From Agrypnia vestita (Eukaryota > Arthropoda > Insecta > Trichoptera > Phryganeidae): a stretch of DNA of 64,000 nt. The stretch covers positions 37,360 through 101,359 of the forward strand of contig JADDOH010010959.1 in NCBI GenBank assembly GCA_016648135.1. The letters run 5' to 3'. The notes below the pieces were generated by a model. That model was not told the DNA's origin and made no database searches. It was given only the letters and a program-made list of their open reading frames with translations. Made by a program: the position numbers and the translations under genes. Positions 21,496 through 33,169 of this stretch are shown here, piece after piece; the stretch's first letter is position 1, and every line of letters starts with the position of its first letter.

Positions 21496-22052
21496 TCTGT
21501 ACCGTTTGACCGATCTGACTCAAATTTTGCACACATATTTTTAGGGACCCGCTGGGTAACATAGATGACATTTCCTCCCTCAGTCTTTCCCCCCCCCCGC
21601 CCTTGATATATTTTCCATACATATCTGTACCGTTTGAGCGATCGGACCCAAATTTTGCATACTTATATTTTAGGACTGGCGTATAACAAAAGCGACATTT
21701 CCCACCTCCCCGTTTACCCCCCCTCCTCCCCTGATATATTTTATGCTTATTATTATCAGGACCCGGCGGGTAATATAGGCGGCATTACCCCCTCCCCTCC
21801 CCCTGATATATTTTCCATGCAAATCTGTTGCGTTCGACCGATCAGACCCAAATTTTGCATACATTTTCCTGAAGACCCGGCGGAAAAAATAGGCCACATT
21901 CCTCTCCTGGATTTTCCATTAGTCCCAGCCCTGATTAAATGGAATTTAATTTTCTGTTTATCAGAGGTTTTGCGAAACAGTGCAACGTTTGTTTCTCTCC
22001 ACAAATTTATTTTCAACTTAATCCTTAACCCTGCAAAGCTGGATAGAACAGC
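21496..22052 (-). repeat. RTE-like non-autonomous repeat with tandem units, copy 1
   Basis: Units of about 100 bases are repeated four times. Each contains a GACCGATC-type core, an AAATTTTGCATAC stretch, GACCCGGCGGGTAA and a C-run followed by CTGATATATTTT. It ends with AACTTAATCCTTAACC. On the opposite strand this is the family also found at 49220, 56156 and 44782. Open frames here (75-143 codons) come from the repeat. Confidence 0.7.
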
Positions 22053-22054
22053 TC

Positions 22055-22990
22055 GTCTAAAATAAAATCTCTGATAGCTAAGTATATAAAATACATCTAA
22101 ACAGTCTTTAATCTCTACAGTGTAATTCTCTCGTATGTTCTCTCAAGATTATGGTATTCTTACTAGAAGAATCTTGTTAAAAATATAAATCCGGCAAACT
22201 TTGTTATTTTTAAATTCCTTCATGGAGTACACGTTATTGAATGTTTACTTTGTACGACTTTTAATTATTAACTTTTTTGAATTTCAATGTCACCCCGAAA
22301 AGCGACGCGGGCGAATTTGCTTTTTATTCCTCCCAAATTGGAGTCCCCTTTAAGAGTGCCAAAAGGCTGGACCGTTTAGGCAATTAGACGAATGTGTGGC
22401 GCGGCGGTTTACATTTTGTCACCCTCATTATTTTCATTTTCCAACGTACGACGCCAACCTGCGTTGTTTTTCGAGTGCGCCATGAATAATGTATCTCGTT
22501 TGCGGACGCATTGCTTGCTCGCGGCTTAGTCCCACGTGCGTTTCGACGTTTAATTAATCCTAAGATATTTTGATGTCACGCATTTTACTGTCAGAACTAC
22601 AAATTGAGTAATCAATCTTAATTAACCCGTCGCAGCATCAAAGTCTCGTTCGTGAGCAGCTTCATCAGCAACCGTAGTCAGAATGCTCCGGCCGAGTGGA
22701 CAGCACATTCTGATTCTCTGATTACTATTTATCTTTTAAGCGTGTACTATGTATTTACCTATTTATAAAATAGTGCCGACGTAAAAATAACTGCAAAATG
22801 TTTACCTCAGCACGGGCACAGCCCAGTGAGACTGAAATTATGAATACAACGCGTATAACAATTTATGTTTAAAAATAAAAGTTATCAATTTTATTCAGTT
22901 TTATAATAATATTATATCCTTATATATAATATTGTATCGTTTACTCGGATATATATAATGAGAGGAAACTTTTCGATGAAGGAGTTAGAA
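22055..22990. other. Intergenic, no feature recognised
   Basis: The stretch at 22300-22560 is somewhat GC-rich but has no frame above 60 codons. No repeats were paired with the rest of the window. Confidence 0.35.
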
Positions 22991-23000
22991 TATATAGTAT

Positions 23001-23541
23001 ACAGGGTTATTAGTAAAACATTAATAACCTCGCAGGACTATATTCCTGCCTTGATTATGAGTCGAAAATGTTCAAGCTATTATGACCTAATATCAATAGT
23101 TATGGAGATATGCGACATCAAAGTTTGCATTTTTTTCCAATATTTCTTACTTATTTTTTGTAAAACGCTGGACTACCATTACAGTAACTTATATCAGATA
23201 TGAAAAATTCATTCCCTTTAATACAAGTCAAATAAAATAATAAAAACCTTCGAATTCCAATTGGAAAACATTCCAATCGGAAAATTTTCAGAGTCTTTAT
23301 CATTTTATTTAACTTGTATTGAAACGAATGAATTTTTCGTAATCGATATTAGTTACTGTAATGATAGTCCAGCGTTTTACAAAAAATAAGTCAGAAATAT
23401 TGGAAAAAAAATGCAAACTTTGATGTCGCATATCTCCATAACTATTGATATTAGGTCATTATAGATTGAACATTTTCGACTCATAATAAAAGCAGAAATA
23501 TAGTCCTGCGAGGTTATTAATGTTTTAGAAATAACCCTGTG
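23001..23541. mobile_element. ACAGGGTTATT foldback element
   Basis: Two arms of about 240 bases pair almost completely. The outer ends are ACAGGGTTATT and AATAACCCTGT, and the arms share GAACATTTTCGACTCATAAT and GATGTCGCATATCTCCATAA. A related, longer copy spans 43807-45447. Non-coding; the frame at 22958-23203 is incidental. Confidence 0.75.
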
Positions 23542-23544
23542 TAT

Positions 23545-24640
23545 ACCTAAATATACAAGTGAAATATAATTTTTTTAGACATACAATAAGATCGAGCCTT
23601 GGTCGGGATTCAATTTATGACGTAATAAATAAATTGATTGCGCTCGCAATTAATTTCCAACGATTACCTCTAAATTGTAAAAGATTAGTGACACTAATAT
23701 CGTAAGTGCTAAATATTTTCCCGCAATACATTATACGCTTTAATTTTATGGACGTATCGCGCGTCTCGCGGTGCTCATTCCAAGTTGAGCGCTGAGCGCT
23801 GAGCAGTCGTTAAGTTTCATTATACCATCCATCCACCGTTATATTATTTACTGTTCTGGATCTTGCCGGCGAAGTCTATTATTTATATATTTCATATTTA
23901 AATCACGAAGATTGTTTCGTTCTCGCCGCTATCGGGGAATTAGCAGTGAACGCTCTCCGTTACTTTTGGAGAATACACATAAAAAATGCGCTCGCACGGT
24001 TGGTTAACACGAGAAAACGCTTCAAAATGTCGAGAGTTCGCGGAATGTTGTATTTTTGGCGAATACCAAAGCGCTCGAAGGCATCGAGTGGAAAATTGTT
24101 TCGGCGCAATTCTATTGTTCATCGAGAATTTTGGAAAGTGGATGGATGCCCATTTTCTTCGTATTAGGATTTACATTAAAATATCCAATATTTTGGCAGA
24201 TTATATCCTATGTCTGTGTTAGCGACATCGCCGTCATCTTCAGTCGGGTTACAATTATATTCATGCGAGGCACAACGGCCTGGGGAACCATTTACCTTCA
24301 GAAGTCTGGTTGTGTTCCAGTCATGGTGTACCTCGCGATGGTGGAGGTATACTCATTACTATACGAAAATGTGTGACGAAGCAAGGACGCCATGACTATC
24401 CGTAAATGTCTAACTAACGTTTTGACACTTTTTAGAAATACGCATTTTCTAAGAGCTTCTACACTCCTGTATGTACATACTAAAATGAAATGATGCCCTG
24501 TAAGGTTCCGGTACCAAGATAAAGAATTCACAAATTCGGTACCCACACGACTCATACCTACGTATGTAAAACGAATTAATTAATTTTTTTTTTAAATTAC
24601 CCATAAAAACCAAGTTTTACAATACTCCCTTTCTCATTTT
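23545..24640. other. Intergenic, overlapping short frames only
   Basis: Several overlapping frames of 60-106 codons on both strands at 23940-24555 show no recognisable motif. GAGCGCT is tandemly repeated at about 23788-23803. Confidence 0.3.
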
Positions 24641-24749
24641 CGGGATTCGTGTCTACCATATGCGTCGGAATCTTCACACAACTTACTGAATTGTATGAAA
24701 AAACCATAAAAATTTGAAAAATCCAAAATTATACTATAATTATTGTTTT

Positions 24750-24925
24750 TTAACGAAAATTTTATAGATCTTCTTGATCGTCGCTACGAGTGTACTTGCA
24801 AAGTTTCAGCTCGATTGGATCACGGGAAAAGGGTTAAAAATCGATCCAAAGTTTTTTCGTCAGACAAGCAGACGCCACGAGTTAAAAGAAAGGAAGTAAT
24901 GACATATACCTACCATATTGTACAC
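24750..24925 (+). repeat. RTE-like LINE 3'-tail remnant
   Basis: Contains CAAAGTTTCAGCTCGATTGG followed by CAGACAAGCAGACG and a TACC-rich end, the kind of 3' untranslated tail common to RTE-type retroelements. A similar AAATTTCAGCTTGATTGG lies at about 50797-50814. Confidence 0.45.
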
Positions 24926-24929
24926 TAAG

Positions 24930-26350
24930 TACAAATTTAACTTTAATATAAGAAAAATAAACATTTCTTTTTCACTTCTTTCCATCTCGGTAAACTGTAC
25001 AAATGAAATAAACACACATGCTCTGACGCACGCCGCGATAGCTGCGAGAGTACTAATTACGTAGTACTCGATTTTTTTTAATTTCCCTTACAGGAACAGT
25101 ATTTAATTTCGATTAATTTTCAAGTTTTGTTTTGTGGAGAGAGAATAACTTTTAAACATGGAGACACTCAAATTTTCAAACATAAAAATGCGCCCATTAC
25201 GTAAGCACAAACATAAACTGTGTAACCCAAATATAAACTGCGTTATTAATAAAAACTCTCCATCAAATTCGCAGATACAAAGGACTATCCTTTTTAAAAA
25301 TGCAAATTTGCGGGAACAATGCAAAATATATTACACATCTGCGATGCTAGCTACGTCATTTTCATCTCCCAGACTCTCAATCTTTATTATTTTGTAACTC
25401 TTTTATAATTTCAGCGATATTGGCAAAATATGTTTTTGACGGACACGTTCAAAACGTAATGAATAACAATTTTTATATTCTGCTGCCATACCCGATGAGT
25501 TAAAAACTGATTGCTGTTTTTCATTCAAACTCTGGTTTTCATTATTAAACTAGCGACTCTTCTCAACAGGTATTGCCATTGTATTTGCCGAAGAGAAATA
25601 AACAATAGAGAAGACGAATCAGTGGATAAATTGTCATTTACTGTATTTCTCGATGTCTTTCAAAACACACTCCATTGTTATTCAGTAGCCCATTAATTGA
25701 GGTCTGCCGCATTAAATACTTTTCCTGCCATTAACGCCGAGCAACATAGCATTAAACACACAGTTGTCACGCCGGTACAAATTTATTATAATTATTCACA
25801 TTCGTTATTGAATGAAACAACACGTCAGATTCTCTCTTTCTCTCAGCCGTACGTGCTTTCTTTATTTTTTCTTAATTTATTTTTTTGGCCCAAGAAGTGT
25901 ACCACAAATCACAATTATTATTTACACACGTCGGCTTCTTTTTGCGCCACGCGCTCATTATTCTAGACACTTTGCAATACATAATAATTTATTATGATAG
26001 GCCCCATTTTCTTGAATTTCAGGTCAATTCGTTGGAAATTAATGAAACAGATTGCGGACTAAAGTGACTCGTATTTGGAGCGCATTTTCAGCATCAAAAA
26101 TTCGATGCATAGTAAATTTTTAACATTTTTTTCCAGAACATATTAGATATATAATAGAAATAAAAAGTATTATAATTTCATATTGCGAAATACTTGTCTC
26201 TATGATAGAAAGTTAAATTGAAATATATAAATATATAATTTATAAATCATACGAAAGTGAAAGTCGAAAGAAGGAATATAAGGAGAATCTGGACAGAGGA
26301 GCTGCTAGTTTGCTTTTATTGGTTTATTAGTGAAAGGTAACCAGAATTAT
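24930..26350. other. Intergenic, no feature recognised
   Basis: AT-rich with several unrelated short frames (60-89 codons). The last part leads into a reverse transcriptase fragment with no visible LINE sequence upstream of it. Confidence 0.35.
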
Positions 26351-26354
26351 TCAA

Positions 26355-27130
26355 TTGCTACATACTATCGACGAGATGAGAGAAGAAATGAGAGATAAGC
26401 CCAGCGTGAGAATCCAAGGACAAAAAATTGACATAATTAGATATGCCGACGACATTGCATTACTTGCGGAGTCGGAACAAGAGTTGAACGAGGCCCTGAG
26501 ACAGATGGAAAGTATTTTGGCAACTAACTACAACATGAAAATAAACAAAGATAAAACACAGTGCATTGGAAGAGAAGACGTACCTACAAATATTGTTTTG
26601 AGTGGCTATCAAACAAGTGAAATAATTCACATATTTGGGCAGCAGAATTTCCCAAGATGGCCGCTCAGAGGCAGACATTATATGCAGAATACAACAACCA
26701 AGAGTCGCCATCAACAAAAAATCAAAGATCTTTGAATTTGGTTAAAACTCTTGTCTCGGGTATGCTGTTTGTATGGCAGCGAAACATGGAACATCGGCTA
26801 GAGCATGTCCGGAAGGCTAGCGGCCTTCGAAATGTGGTGCTACAGGCGCATGGAAAATATCCATTGGTCAGAACATATCCGAAACGACGAAGTGTCGGGC
26901 AGGGTGGGCGAAAAGAGGCGGCTCCGCGAATTGCGAATGGATAGGCCATAATATAAGGCATCGTCAAAGGAAATATTGAAGACAATAATCGTATAGGCCG
27001 CCCGAGATTAAGTTACGTAGACCAGATTATCAGAGATGTGCGCTGTAGCACCTACCAAGAAATGAAGAGGCTGGCAGGTGACAGAGGGATCGAGTGCTTG
27101 GTGCAGACCAATCCTAGGATTGTGACCTAA
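26355..27130 (+). pseudogene. RTE-like LINE reverse transcriptase C-terminal half
   Basis: The first frame (26355-26735) contains IRYADDIALLAESEQELNEA, with the YADD active site at 26442-26453, then MESILATNYNMKINKDKTQC, which is the fingers-to-thumb transition of non-LTR reverse transcriptases. After frameshifts the stretch near 26990-27130 reads GRPRLSYVDQIIRDV, then YQEMKRLAGDRGIECLVQTN and a stop, the typical end of RTE-type ORF2. The intermediate frame 26657-26944 (HRLEHVRKASGLRN) belongs to the same decayed protein. Endonuclease and early reverse transcriptase motifs are missing. An A-rich run follows the stop. This is a dead, 5'-truncated copy. Confidence 0.8.
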
Positions 27131-27134
27131 AAAA

Positions 27135-28420
27135 AAAGTGAAAGGTGTTCAAGACCTCTGATGATATCTTTGTAACGTACGCGTTGACATCTCAAGTTTG
27201 GTTTATTATTTTTTTTTCTCGGTCATTGCGAGCGTTGCGTAGTGACGCGAAACAGATTTTCGCATTCTTAACCATTTCTTCGATCGACTGATTTTCCATT
27301 TTCCATTCTCCTTTCCATGCCGGCTGCTTCTCGCTCGGCCGGTCGCGAGACGCGCTGCACACCATTATTCTCTATCTTCTTCTGCCTTATTTCCTCCGCC
27401 GCGCCGGGCTGACGAAACCCATTAGTAATACATGCATCAGAACTTAAAAATAAGCCAGCTCGCTCGCATTTCTTACGTGAATCGTAAGGTTATCTCTAAA
27501 AAAAACATTTTTATTATATTTAATCAGTGTCATTTGATTCGCCGTACTGGGCGGTCTCGATAAACAATTATTAGATACTTGATTAATTGCCCTTTGGCAA
27601 TAATGACGAGATAAAAAATTTATTGGCAGTAATTGATTTTGAATATCAAACACATTAAACGCTTTCTGAAAATTCCAAAATAACTGATAGTGAAAAACAT
27701 AAAATATAAACAAATAAACGTAATTTATTTTTAAATAATGCTGGGCTTCTTTACTTATGATACATATAGTCCTCCACGTAACATGGAAGCCGCTCTGCAT
27801 GCCTCGCGTCTCCCCGGACCCACGGTAATTACCGCTGCTCGGTTCACAGCCCCCTCTTATCACGTTCTTCCCTCGACATTTCCCACACTTGTCCGTTCTC
27901 TTTCTCTCCGCTGGGAGCGCGGTGAAGCGGGCGAGATGCCATCGATCGCGTTGTGTCTTTAAAAAGGCATTGAGATTGCAAAGGTCAGACACCGTGTCCC
28001 GAGACTCCGTCATTGTTATTTATCTGTATGACAAATATCGCGTGCGTGATCGTTATAATATTTATTTATTAATTCACTTAGCTTTATATGACGAATAGAA
28101 AATCTTTGTGAGACTTCTATCATTTATCTCAATTAGTTAATCATCGCTCTAGGGACAAATTCAGTAACTAAGTTCTTAGAACACACCTACATATAAAAAT
28201 ATTGTTAAAATATATACTGGTGTATGAAAGGAGCTAAACAATTGAAAATAATGTTTCCAGGCGTTTCTGTACTACTGATTCTAAAGTAAATACTTATTCT
28301 AGTATACATGTTAAAATAATTCGTAAGAATTTAATGTATACATTTAAAATATATTGCTTAGTAATGAGAAATATACTTTAAAACTTTAAAATATATGGAG
28401 GTATTGTCCTGACACTGAAT
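27135..28420. other. Intergenic; long minus frame without recognisable content
   Basis: A 189-codon minus-strand frame at 27444-28013 is the longest in the window, but it mixes a GC-rich N-terminal part with an AT-rich part full of Asn, Tyr, Phe and Ile. It shows no domain. I treat it as chance. Confidence 0.35.
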
Positions 28421-28432
28421 GGTAATGACCAG

Positions 28433-29264
28433 TAGGGATGCATCGAATACGAATAGTAAATATTTACCGAATATTCGTATTCGCCGAATATCATCACGAA
28501 TATTAAAAACAAACTATTTGTAACTAAACGCAACGTAAATTACGGTTGGTTATGCACCGTGTATCCGAACACACCTACGCACTCGGGGATTCCCCTAACA
28601 TTGAATGAATGGATTCTAGTTTCGTTGGGTTATTAATAAGGTTAGGTGCTCTTTTCATGAAGTTTTCATTTAGTAATACGTATTGTTCGTTCCATTTTAT
28701 TTCCGTTGTGTGTAAAAGTGTTAACTCTTAAGCGTAAGTTAAATTTAAATATAACTTTATTTGTTTGTTTTTGTTATAAAGAATAATGATAAAGGTTTGT
28801 GTACATGACTTGTTAGTGAACTCGTCCCAAAACAAAGTTGGCCCATTGAGACGAGTTTATTTTGTTTTGTTCGGGGACTCGCTCTAAAATTTCTAAAACA
28901 ACCCAATTTCTCACCTTCTGGTGATCCGTTGCTTTTCTGGCGTGAAGATATATATTTCCCAAAGCTGAAAAAACAGGCCCAGAAGTATTTTTCATTAAAG
29001 CCGTCTACTATCACCTCAGAAAGATTATTTTCGACCGCTGGGAATGTACAAACAGATAAAAGAAATCGCGATAAAAGAAAAACTCCTGAGAAGTTACAAA
29101 AGTTGTGCTTTTTGTCGGTGGTAAATTTTAATTATAAAATCTGTAAAAAAAGAACAATGGTGTGTTATTTATTACCTTGTTAAATTATTCGTATTCGTAT
29201 TCGCCGAATAGTATGTTTGATATTCGTATTCGTATTCGTGAAAGTAGTATTCGTTGCATCACTA
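28433..29264. mobile_element. hAT element with residual transposase
   Basis: The termini TAGGGATGCATCGAATAC and the complement of GTATTCGTTGCATCACTA are inverted repeats, flanked by an 8-bp duplication ATGACCAG/ATTACCAG (28425-28432 and 29265-29272, one mismatch). The subterminal zones repeat CGAATACGAATA-type words. The interior holds the end of a hAT transposase. Most of the autonomous element is deleted. Confidence 0.85.
28872..29183 (+). pseudogene. hAT transposase C-terminal dimerisation region
   Basis: Open frame without a natural start. It includes DPLLFWREDIYFPKLKKQAQ, YFSLKPSTITSERLFSTAGN, RNRDKRKTPEKLQKLCFL and a stop at 29181-29183. The S.ERLFS.AG...RN..P..L..L.FL pattern is the hallmark of the hAT C-terminal dimerisation domain. 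The zinc-finger and catalytic DDE portions are absent, so it cannot be active. It sits inside the intact hAT termini. Confidence 0.85.
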
Positions 29265-29309
29265 ATTACCAGCTGCGAAAATCTATATACCTATACTAAT
29301 TCATGAGAA

Positions 29310-29571
29310 CAGACTAAAGATGTCTCTAGCATTGTAATTCAAATAAACGAAAGATTCTCAGATTTAAACATATTATATAGAACTTTCAAAAAATTTGTGC
29401 GGATGTTCTTACGATGGAATTGGTGAACCTTACATTATGTACTGTGATCACTTAAGCCAGCCCATGCGGGTAGTAAACCCTGGGCCATCGTATAAAAAAA
29501 CACTTCCACACACGTTTCCCATATTCATATAGCTTCGTCTCTGTGAGAATTCTATAATTTATCTTAATAGA
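29310..29571. mobile_element. Partial copy of the TCTCTGTGAGA palindrome family
   Basis: The right part (GTGATCACTTAAGCCAG, then CTTCGTCTCTGTGAGAATTC and TATAATTTATCTT) matches the ends of elements at 31428-31849 and 39866-40464. The left end is poorly preserved. Confidence 0.5.
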
Positions 29572-29924
29572 AATTTTTTCATATTTTTTAATACGTTATT
29601 TCGCCCGATTTTACGCACTGCACGCCCCTGGCTATTTCGATATCGTACTATAATCGATGATTTGTTTTTAATATCAACAAATTGGGCACTCAACCTTCTT
29701 GTCAAGATCGCAATTTCAGCACGTAAGGCAACACAGAAATACTATCAAACAGAAATAAATTATGCAAATGTACTTAGCGGACGTTGAACGTCGCAAACAC
29801 TCGTCTTGAGGCTAACAATTATAATAGGCGATAAGGAAGTTGCTCCAGCATCACATCATGATACGTGCCATTTTACTTGACACGATGCGAGAGGGGTGTT
29901 AAACTGAAATTATGTAATGAGGGA

Positions 29925-30442
29925 CAGGCCCGTTCCCAGGTAACTTGCCGCCCCTAGACCAGCAACAAAATGACTCTCTTATCATATTTCTGCAGAATAG
30001 TATGTTCATTGAAAAAATAAACAAATGGATTAATCGATTATTTTTTATTATCAAAGATAGTAAAAATATTTAAAAAGAAACATTTTACAAAAAAACTAAA
30101 ATACTTTTTTACCTGTAATCGCAACTATAAGGCAATATATCTATCTAGACACTGATAACATAAGACGTTTACTGAAATACATTTTTTTTAATTAGTCAGC
30201 TCCTTCATTACTTCACTAGCTATTTAAAATACTTGACCGTAAACTCATTTTTCAAGCATGAACATGTTTTGAATGGTTTCTTAAAATATTCGTATCTAAT
30301 GCTATCTTATTTTTAAGCCGTTACTGCCAGATGTGTTAAGCTAAGCTTGAGCGTTTCAATTAAATTAAAAATAGTTTTTGAATCCGAAATTTGAAGCCCC
30401 AGGGCCGTTGCCTTAACTCCTTAATACGTAGGGCCGGGCCTG
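29925..30442. mobile_element. Possible hAT MITE with CAGGCCCG ends
   Basis: CAGGCCCG at 29925 and CGGGCCTG at 30435-30442 are complementary, and GC-rich subterminal sequence resembles hAT termini. I see no 8-bp duplication, so these may be ends of two different elements. Confidence 0.35.
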
Positions 30443-30884
30443 AATACAAGCGTTCAGATCCCAGACTGATAGTCCAGGCAGCTTCGGTCAGTGGAATAAT
30501 TATGTGTTGTGTGGTGTTGCGTAATTCTGGTATGGTGCATATAATGAGGAAATGCAAATGTTCTTCCGTCCATTGTGGCGCCGAGTTCTATCGCCATCCG
30601 AGGACTTCCGTTCTTCTTTTTCTTCTTCGCGGCTCTATTGAGTGTTATTACCGTGGCTACCTTTGAAGAGAAATGTTTTTTACGGGCTTTTGCTTCGTTA
30701 TTATGTATCTTAAATTGACAACCCGCTTCATGCGCCATGTAATTAAAACCTCGCTAATTGTAATTATGCTTAATTATATTTTTACTCAATAAATGTGCTT
30801 TTCTTTAGATTTACTAGGTGATTACCAGTTGTTAGTTGTTACTGCTAAGCTAGGTGTCAAAAGGAACATTGTAGTACTCTTAGG

Positions 30885-31347
30885 CAGGGCCGCCTCAAGA
30901 GCGGGGCGGACGCCCCGGGAGCCTCGCGTTAGAGGGGCGCCCCGATTGTTTGGCCACACAGGTTTTTCTGCCGCCTAAGCTTTCTCTAAAATTACGCAAC
31001 GCAAACAAAAGACGTGTAAACTAACACCTACCTGCTTAAAAATATTTTTTTTTTTTTTTTTAAAGAAACATTTACTACAGGTAAAATCAGATAAGATCTT
31101 TCGATTGTAAGAAATTCTCGCCAGTGTTCGTGATTTTTACCTGTAATTGTCTATCTATTGTGCCGTTGCCGCGATTTCGGTACGCAGTAAATTTTGTGAT
31201 TTTTTTGTTCATCCTAACATAGCCTAACACATTAAGTGCACTGAAAATTAAATTCGCCACACAAAAAAACTCAGCTGTGATGTGTGGGTGTGGGACGCAC
31301 TGAGCTTGTATTTGCCCCGGGCACCTATTACTCTAGAGACGGGCCTG
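30885..31347. mobile_element. hAT MITE with CAGGGCCG ends
   Basis: It starts CAGGGCCGCC, ends GACGGGCCTG, and is flanked by a perfect 8-bp duplication CTCTTAGG (30877-30884 and 31348-31355). The GCCCCGGG word occurs near both ends. Non-coding. Confidence 0.85.
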
Positions 31348-31427
31348 CTCTTAGGTTATATTATTAATTCAATAAATTTTATAGATATCCGATACCCAAA
31401 ATTACCCTTTAATTTAATTAATAGCTT

Positions 31428-31849
31428 AAGATATATTATAGATGTCTCATAGAGACGAAATTATATTGTTTTAAGGGACAGTAAGTATGGAAGTCTTTGG
31501 GTGTTCATAAGGCGTGTGGCTGGCTTAAGTGATCACTTTACACAATGTTACGTTCACATTTCCACCCATGATAGAATACCACGTCTATCAAATTTTTGGA
31601 AGTTGTATATATTTAAATTTTACAACCTGTTTCGTATATGTGTTGTCATAATAATTAGCGCGACCAGCATTCTGAGCTTTTTTCATTCCCCTTAAATAAC
31701 CACAGATGTCACTAATGAGATATCTATTTTTGATGATTGAATTGAATTGATTGAAAGCATGATTGAAATTTTTTTATATGTGTAATGAGATTCTTTCGAA
31801 TTATTAGCATTATAATTTCGTCTCTGTGAGACATTTATAATATATCTTG
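31428..31849. mobile_element. TCTCTGTGAGA palindrome family, short copy
   Basis: The end repeats TAAGATATATTATAGATGTC and its complement enclose GAGACGAAATTATA and its inverse, with CTTAAGTGATCACTTTACAC and CCACCCATGATAGAATAC in the left arm. About 75 bases beyond the right end also match sequence beyond the end at 40464, so both may sit in the same older repeat. Confidence 0.65.
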
Positions 31850-32071
31850 ATTAATGATATGCCCTGTGACAAAATCCAGTACTGTGTACTGAAAAATTTT
31901 GACAAACTCAAAATATTCCGAATTAATAGCTTCTTTATGGAAATGTCTCTATCGTATTTAATTTGTATCGCTGTCAATTTATTCAATCTTGCGCTGGCTT
32001 TAATTTTAATGTTATGTCTTCACTGAGTTGTGTACCTATTGATTAAATACGTGCCAACCAACTCCTTAAAC

Positions 32072-32480
32072 CAGTGGTTCCCAAAGTTGACAGGATCGGG
32101 ACCCACCTCCTGCCTTTCCCGATTTTCCACATTTTCCCGATTCATATTGTAATCATACGAAGGACTGTTCAATTAAGCAAAAAAGAAAAACCTCCAAATA
32201 TAATCGAAATTTTTAATTACGAAAAATGTTAATATGTCATATTTTAATGGGAAGGATGAATTTGTTGTTTCTTTTGTCGGCGGGTTGCAGGCGGTCGCTT
32301 GTTTACGTACGCCTCCCGCGCGCACCGCTGCGACCGAGAATCGCTCACTCACATATATGAAATTAAATAAGGAATAGTGGAAATATATAATGTTGAATGT
32401 AACTTAGCGATGTTTTTGCTACTTCCTGTCGGCTATTTAATAGGACACCACCTAGGGTCATCTTACATTAGTTAGCCGCG
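32072..32480. mobile_element. hAT-like left end
   Basis: CAGTGGTTCCCAAAGTTG followed by GGGACCCACC at 32072 is a typical hAT terminus. No matching right end is found nearby, so the limit at 32480 is arbitrary. A GC-rich stretch at about 32278-32340 may be internal. Confidence 0.45.
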
Positions 32481-32483
32481 ATC

Positions 32484-32825
32484 AGGATACTGATGCATTA
32501 TTAGAATAAAATAAAATGCTTTTTTTATTATTAGTTTATCATTAACTTCGATAGATTACCATTTAACAAGAACCCTCTATCTAGCTGGGTCATCTCAGTG
32601 CTTGAACATGGGGACGATTTATATTAAAATACAATAAAATGCTTTATAATATTAATTTAACATTATTACAACATTAAATGCAGACTGCATCTAAACCATC
32701 TTGACTTAATTAGGATGCTCTATCTACCAGGGTCATCTCACTGGCAGCCGCGACCAGGAGATTGAAATAAAATATATAATAATAAAATTCAACTCGCGGA
32801 AATTATCCTACGACGTATTATAGTA
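32484..32825. other. Intergenic with a diverged local repeat
   Basis: Words such as TCTAGCTGGGTCATCTCA recur, diverged, near 32578, 32730 and 33288. This suggests an old tandem or interspersed repeat, also touching 33240-33330. No coding potential. Confidence 0.35.
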
Positions 32826-32885
32826 TAAACAAATAATGAAATAAAACAATCAACTTTGTTTTTTTCCACTTATATTTGAGAACTT

Positions 32886-32932
32886 GTTTCACTACATGTT
32901 TCGGAAACGTCCGTTTCCTTCATCAGGTGAAT
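32886..32932 (-). ncRNA. Hammerhead-ribozyme-like motif B
   Basis: Minus strand: CTGATGA at 32926-32920, one extra A, stem II GGAAAC/GTTTCC, GAAA (32902-32899), CATG, TA, then GTGAA pairing with TTCAC. It is a mirror copy of motif C. Confidence 0.7.
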
Positions 32933-33054
32933 TAAGACTGAGGTATGTAGGAATGGTTGTCTGGTGTGTGGGTTGTGGATTCGTTGTGTCTGGTGTGTGG
33001 GTTGTGGATACGAATCCACAACCCACACACCAGACAACCATTCCTACATACCTC

Positions 33055-33110
33055 AGCTTAATTCACCTGATGAAGGAAACGGACGTTTCCGAAACATGTA
33101 GTGAAACGAG
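33055..33110 (+). ncRNA. Hammerhead-ribozyme-like motif C
   Basis: TTCAC (33062-33066) pairs with GTGAA (33101-33105) as stem I. CTGATGA is at 33067-33073, an extra A follows, stem II is GGAAAC/GTTTCC with a four-base loop, and GAAA (33091-33094) precedes CATG and TA. All core boxes are intact. The self-complementary stem III has no loop, so a single copy could not close it; two molecules or two copies could. Confidence 0.7.
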
Positions 33111-33169
33111 TTCTCAAATATGAGTGGAAAAAAAACAAAGTTGATTGTTTTATTTCATTATTTGTTCAT

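Larger units (their letters stand above)
32828..33166. mobile_element. Palindrome with two head-to-head hammerhead motifs
   Basis: Almost perfect inverted repeat of about 339 bases with arms of about 165. Each arm carries one hammerhead-like motif, pointing outward, and ends in the CCACT..AACAAAGTTGATTGTT tail. The centre contains a duplicated GTCTGGTGTGTGGGTTGTGG. Such ends are expected for PLE terminal repeats joined in inverted orientation. High arm identity implies recent origin or continued conversion. Confidence 0.8.

Noticed and set aside
21634..22065. 143-codon plus frame with PPSPPDIF-like repeats
   Set aside because: Arises from the tandem units of an RTE-like non-autonomous repeat; the same DNA gives frames on the other strand.
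27444..28013. Longest open frame, 189 codons, minus strand
   Set aside because: Composition switches midway and there is no domain or start context. It overlaps shorter frames on the other strand, so it is best explained by chance.
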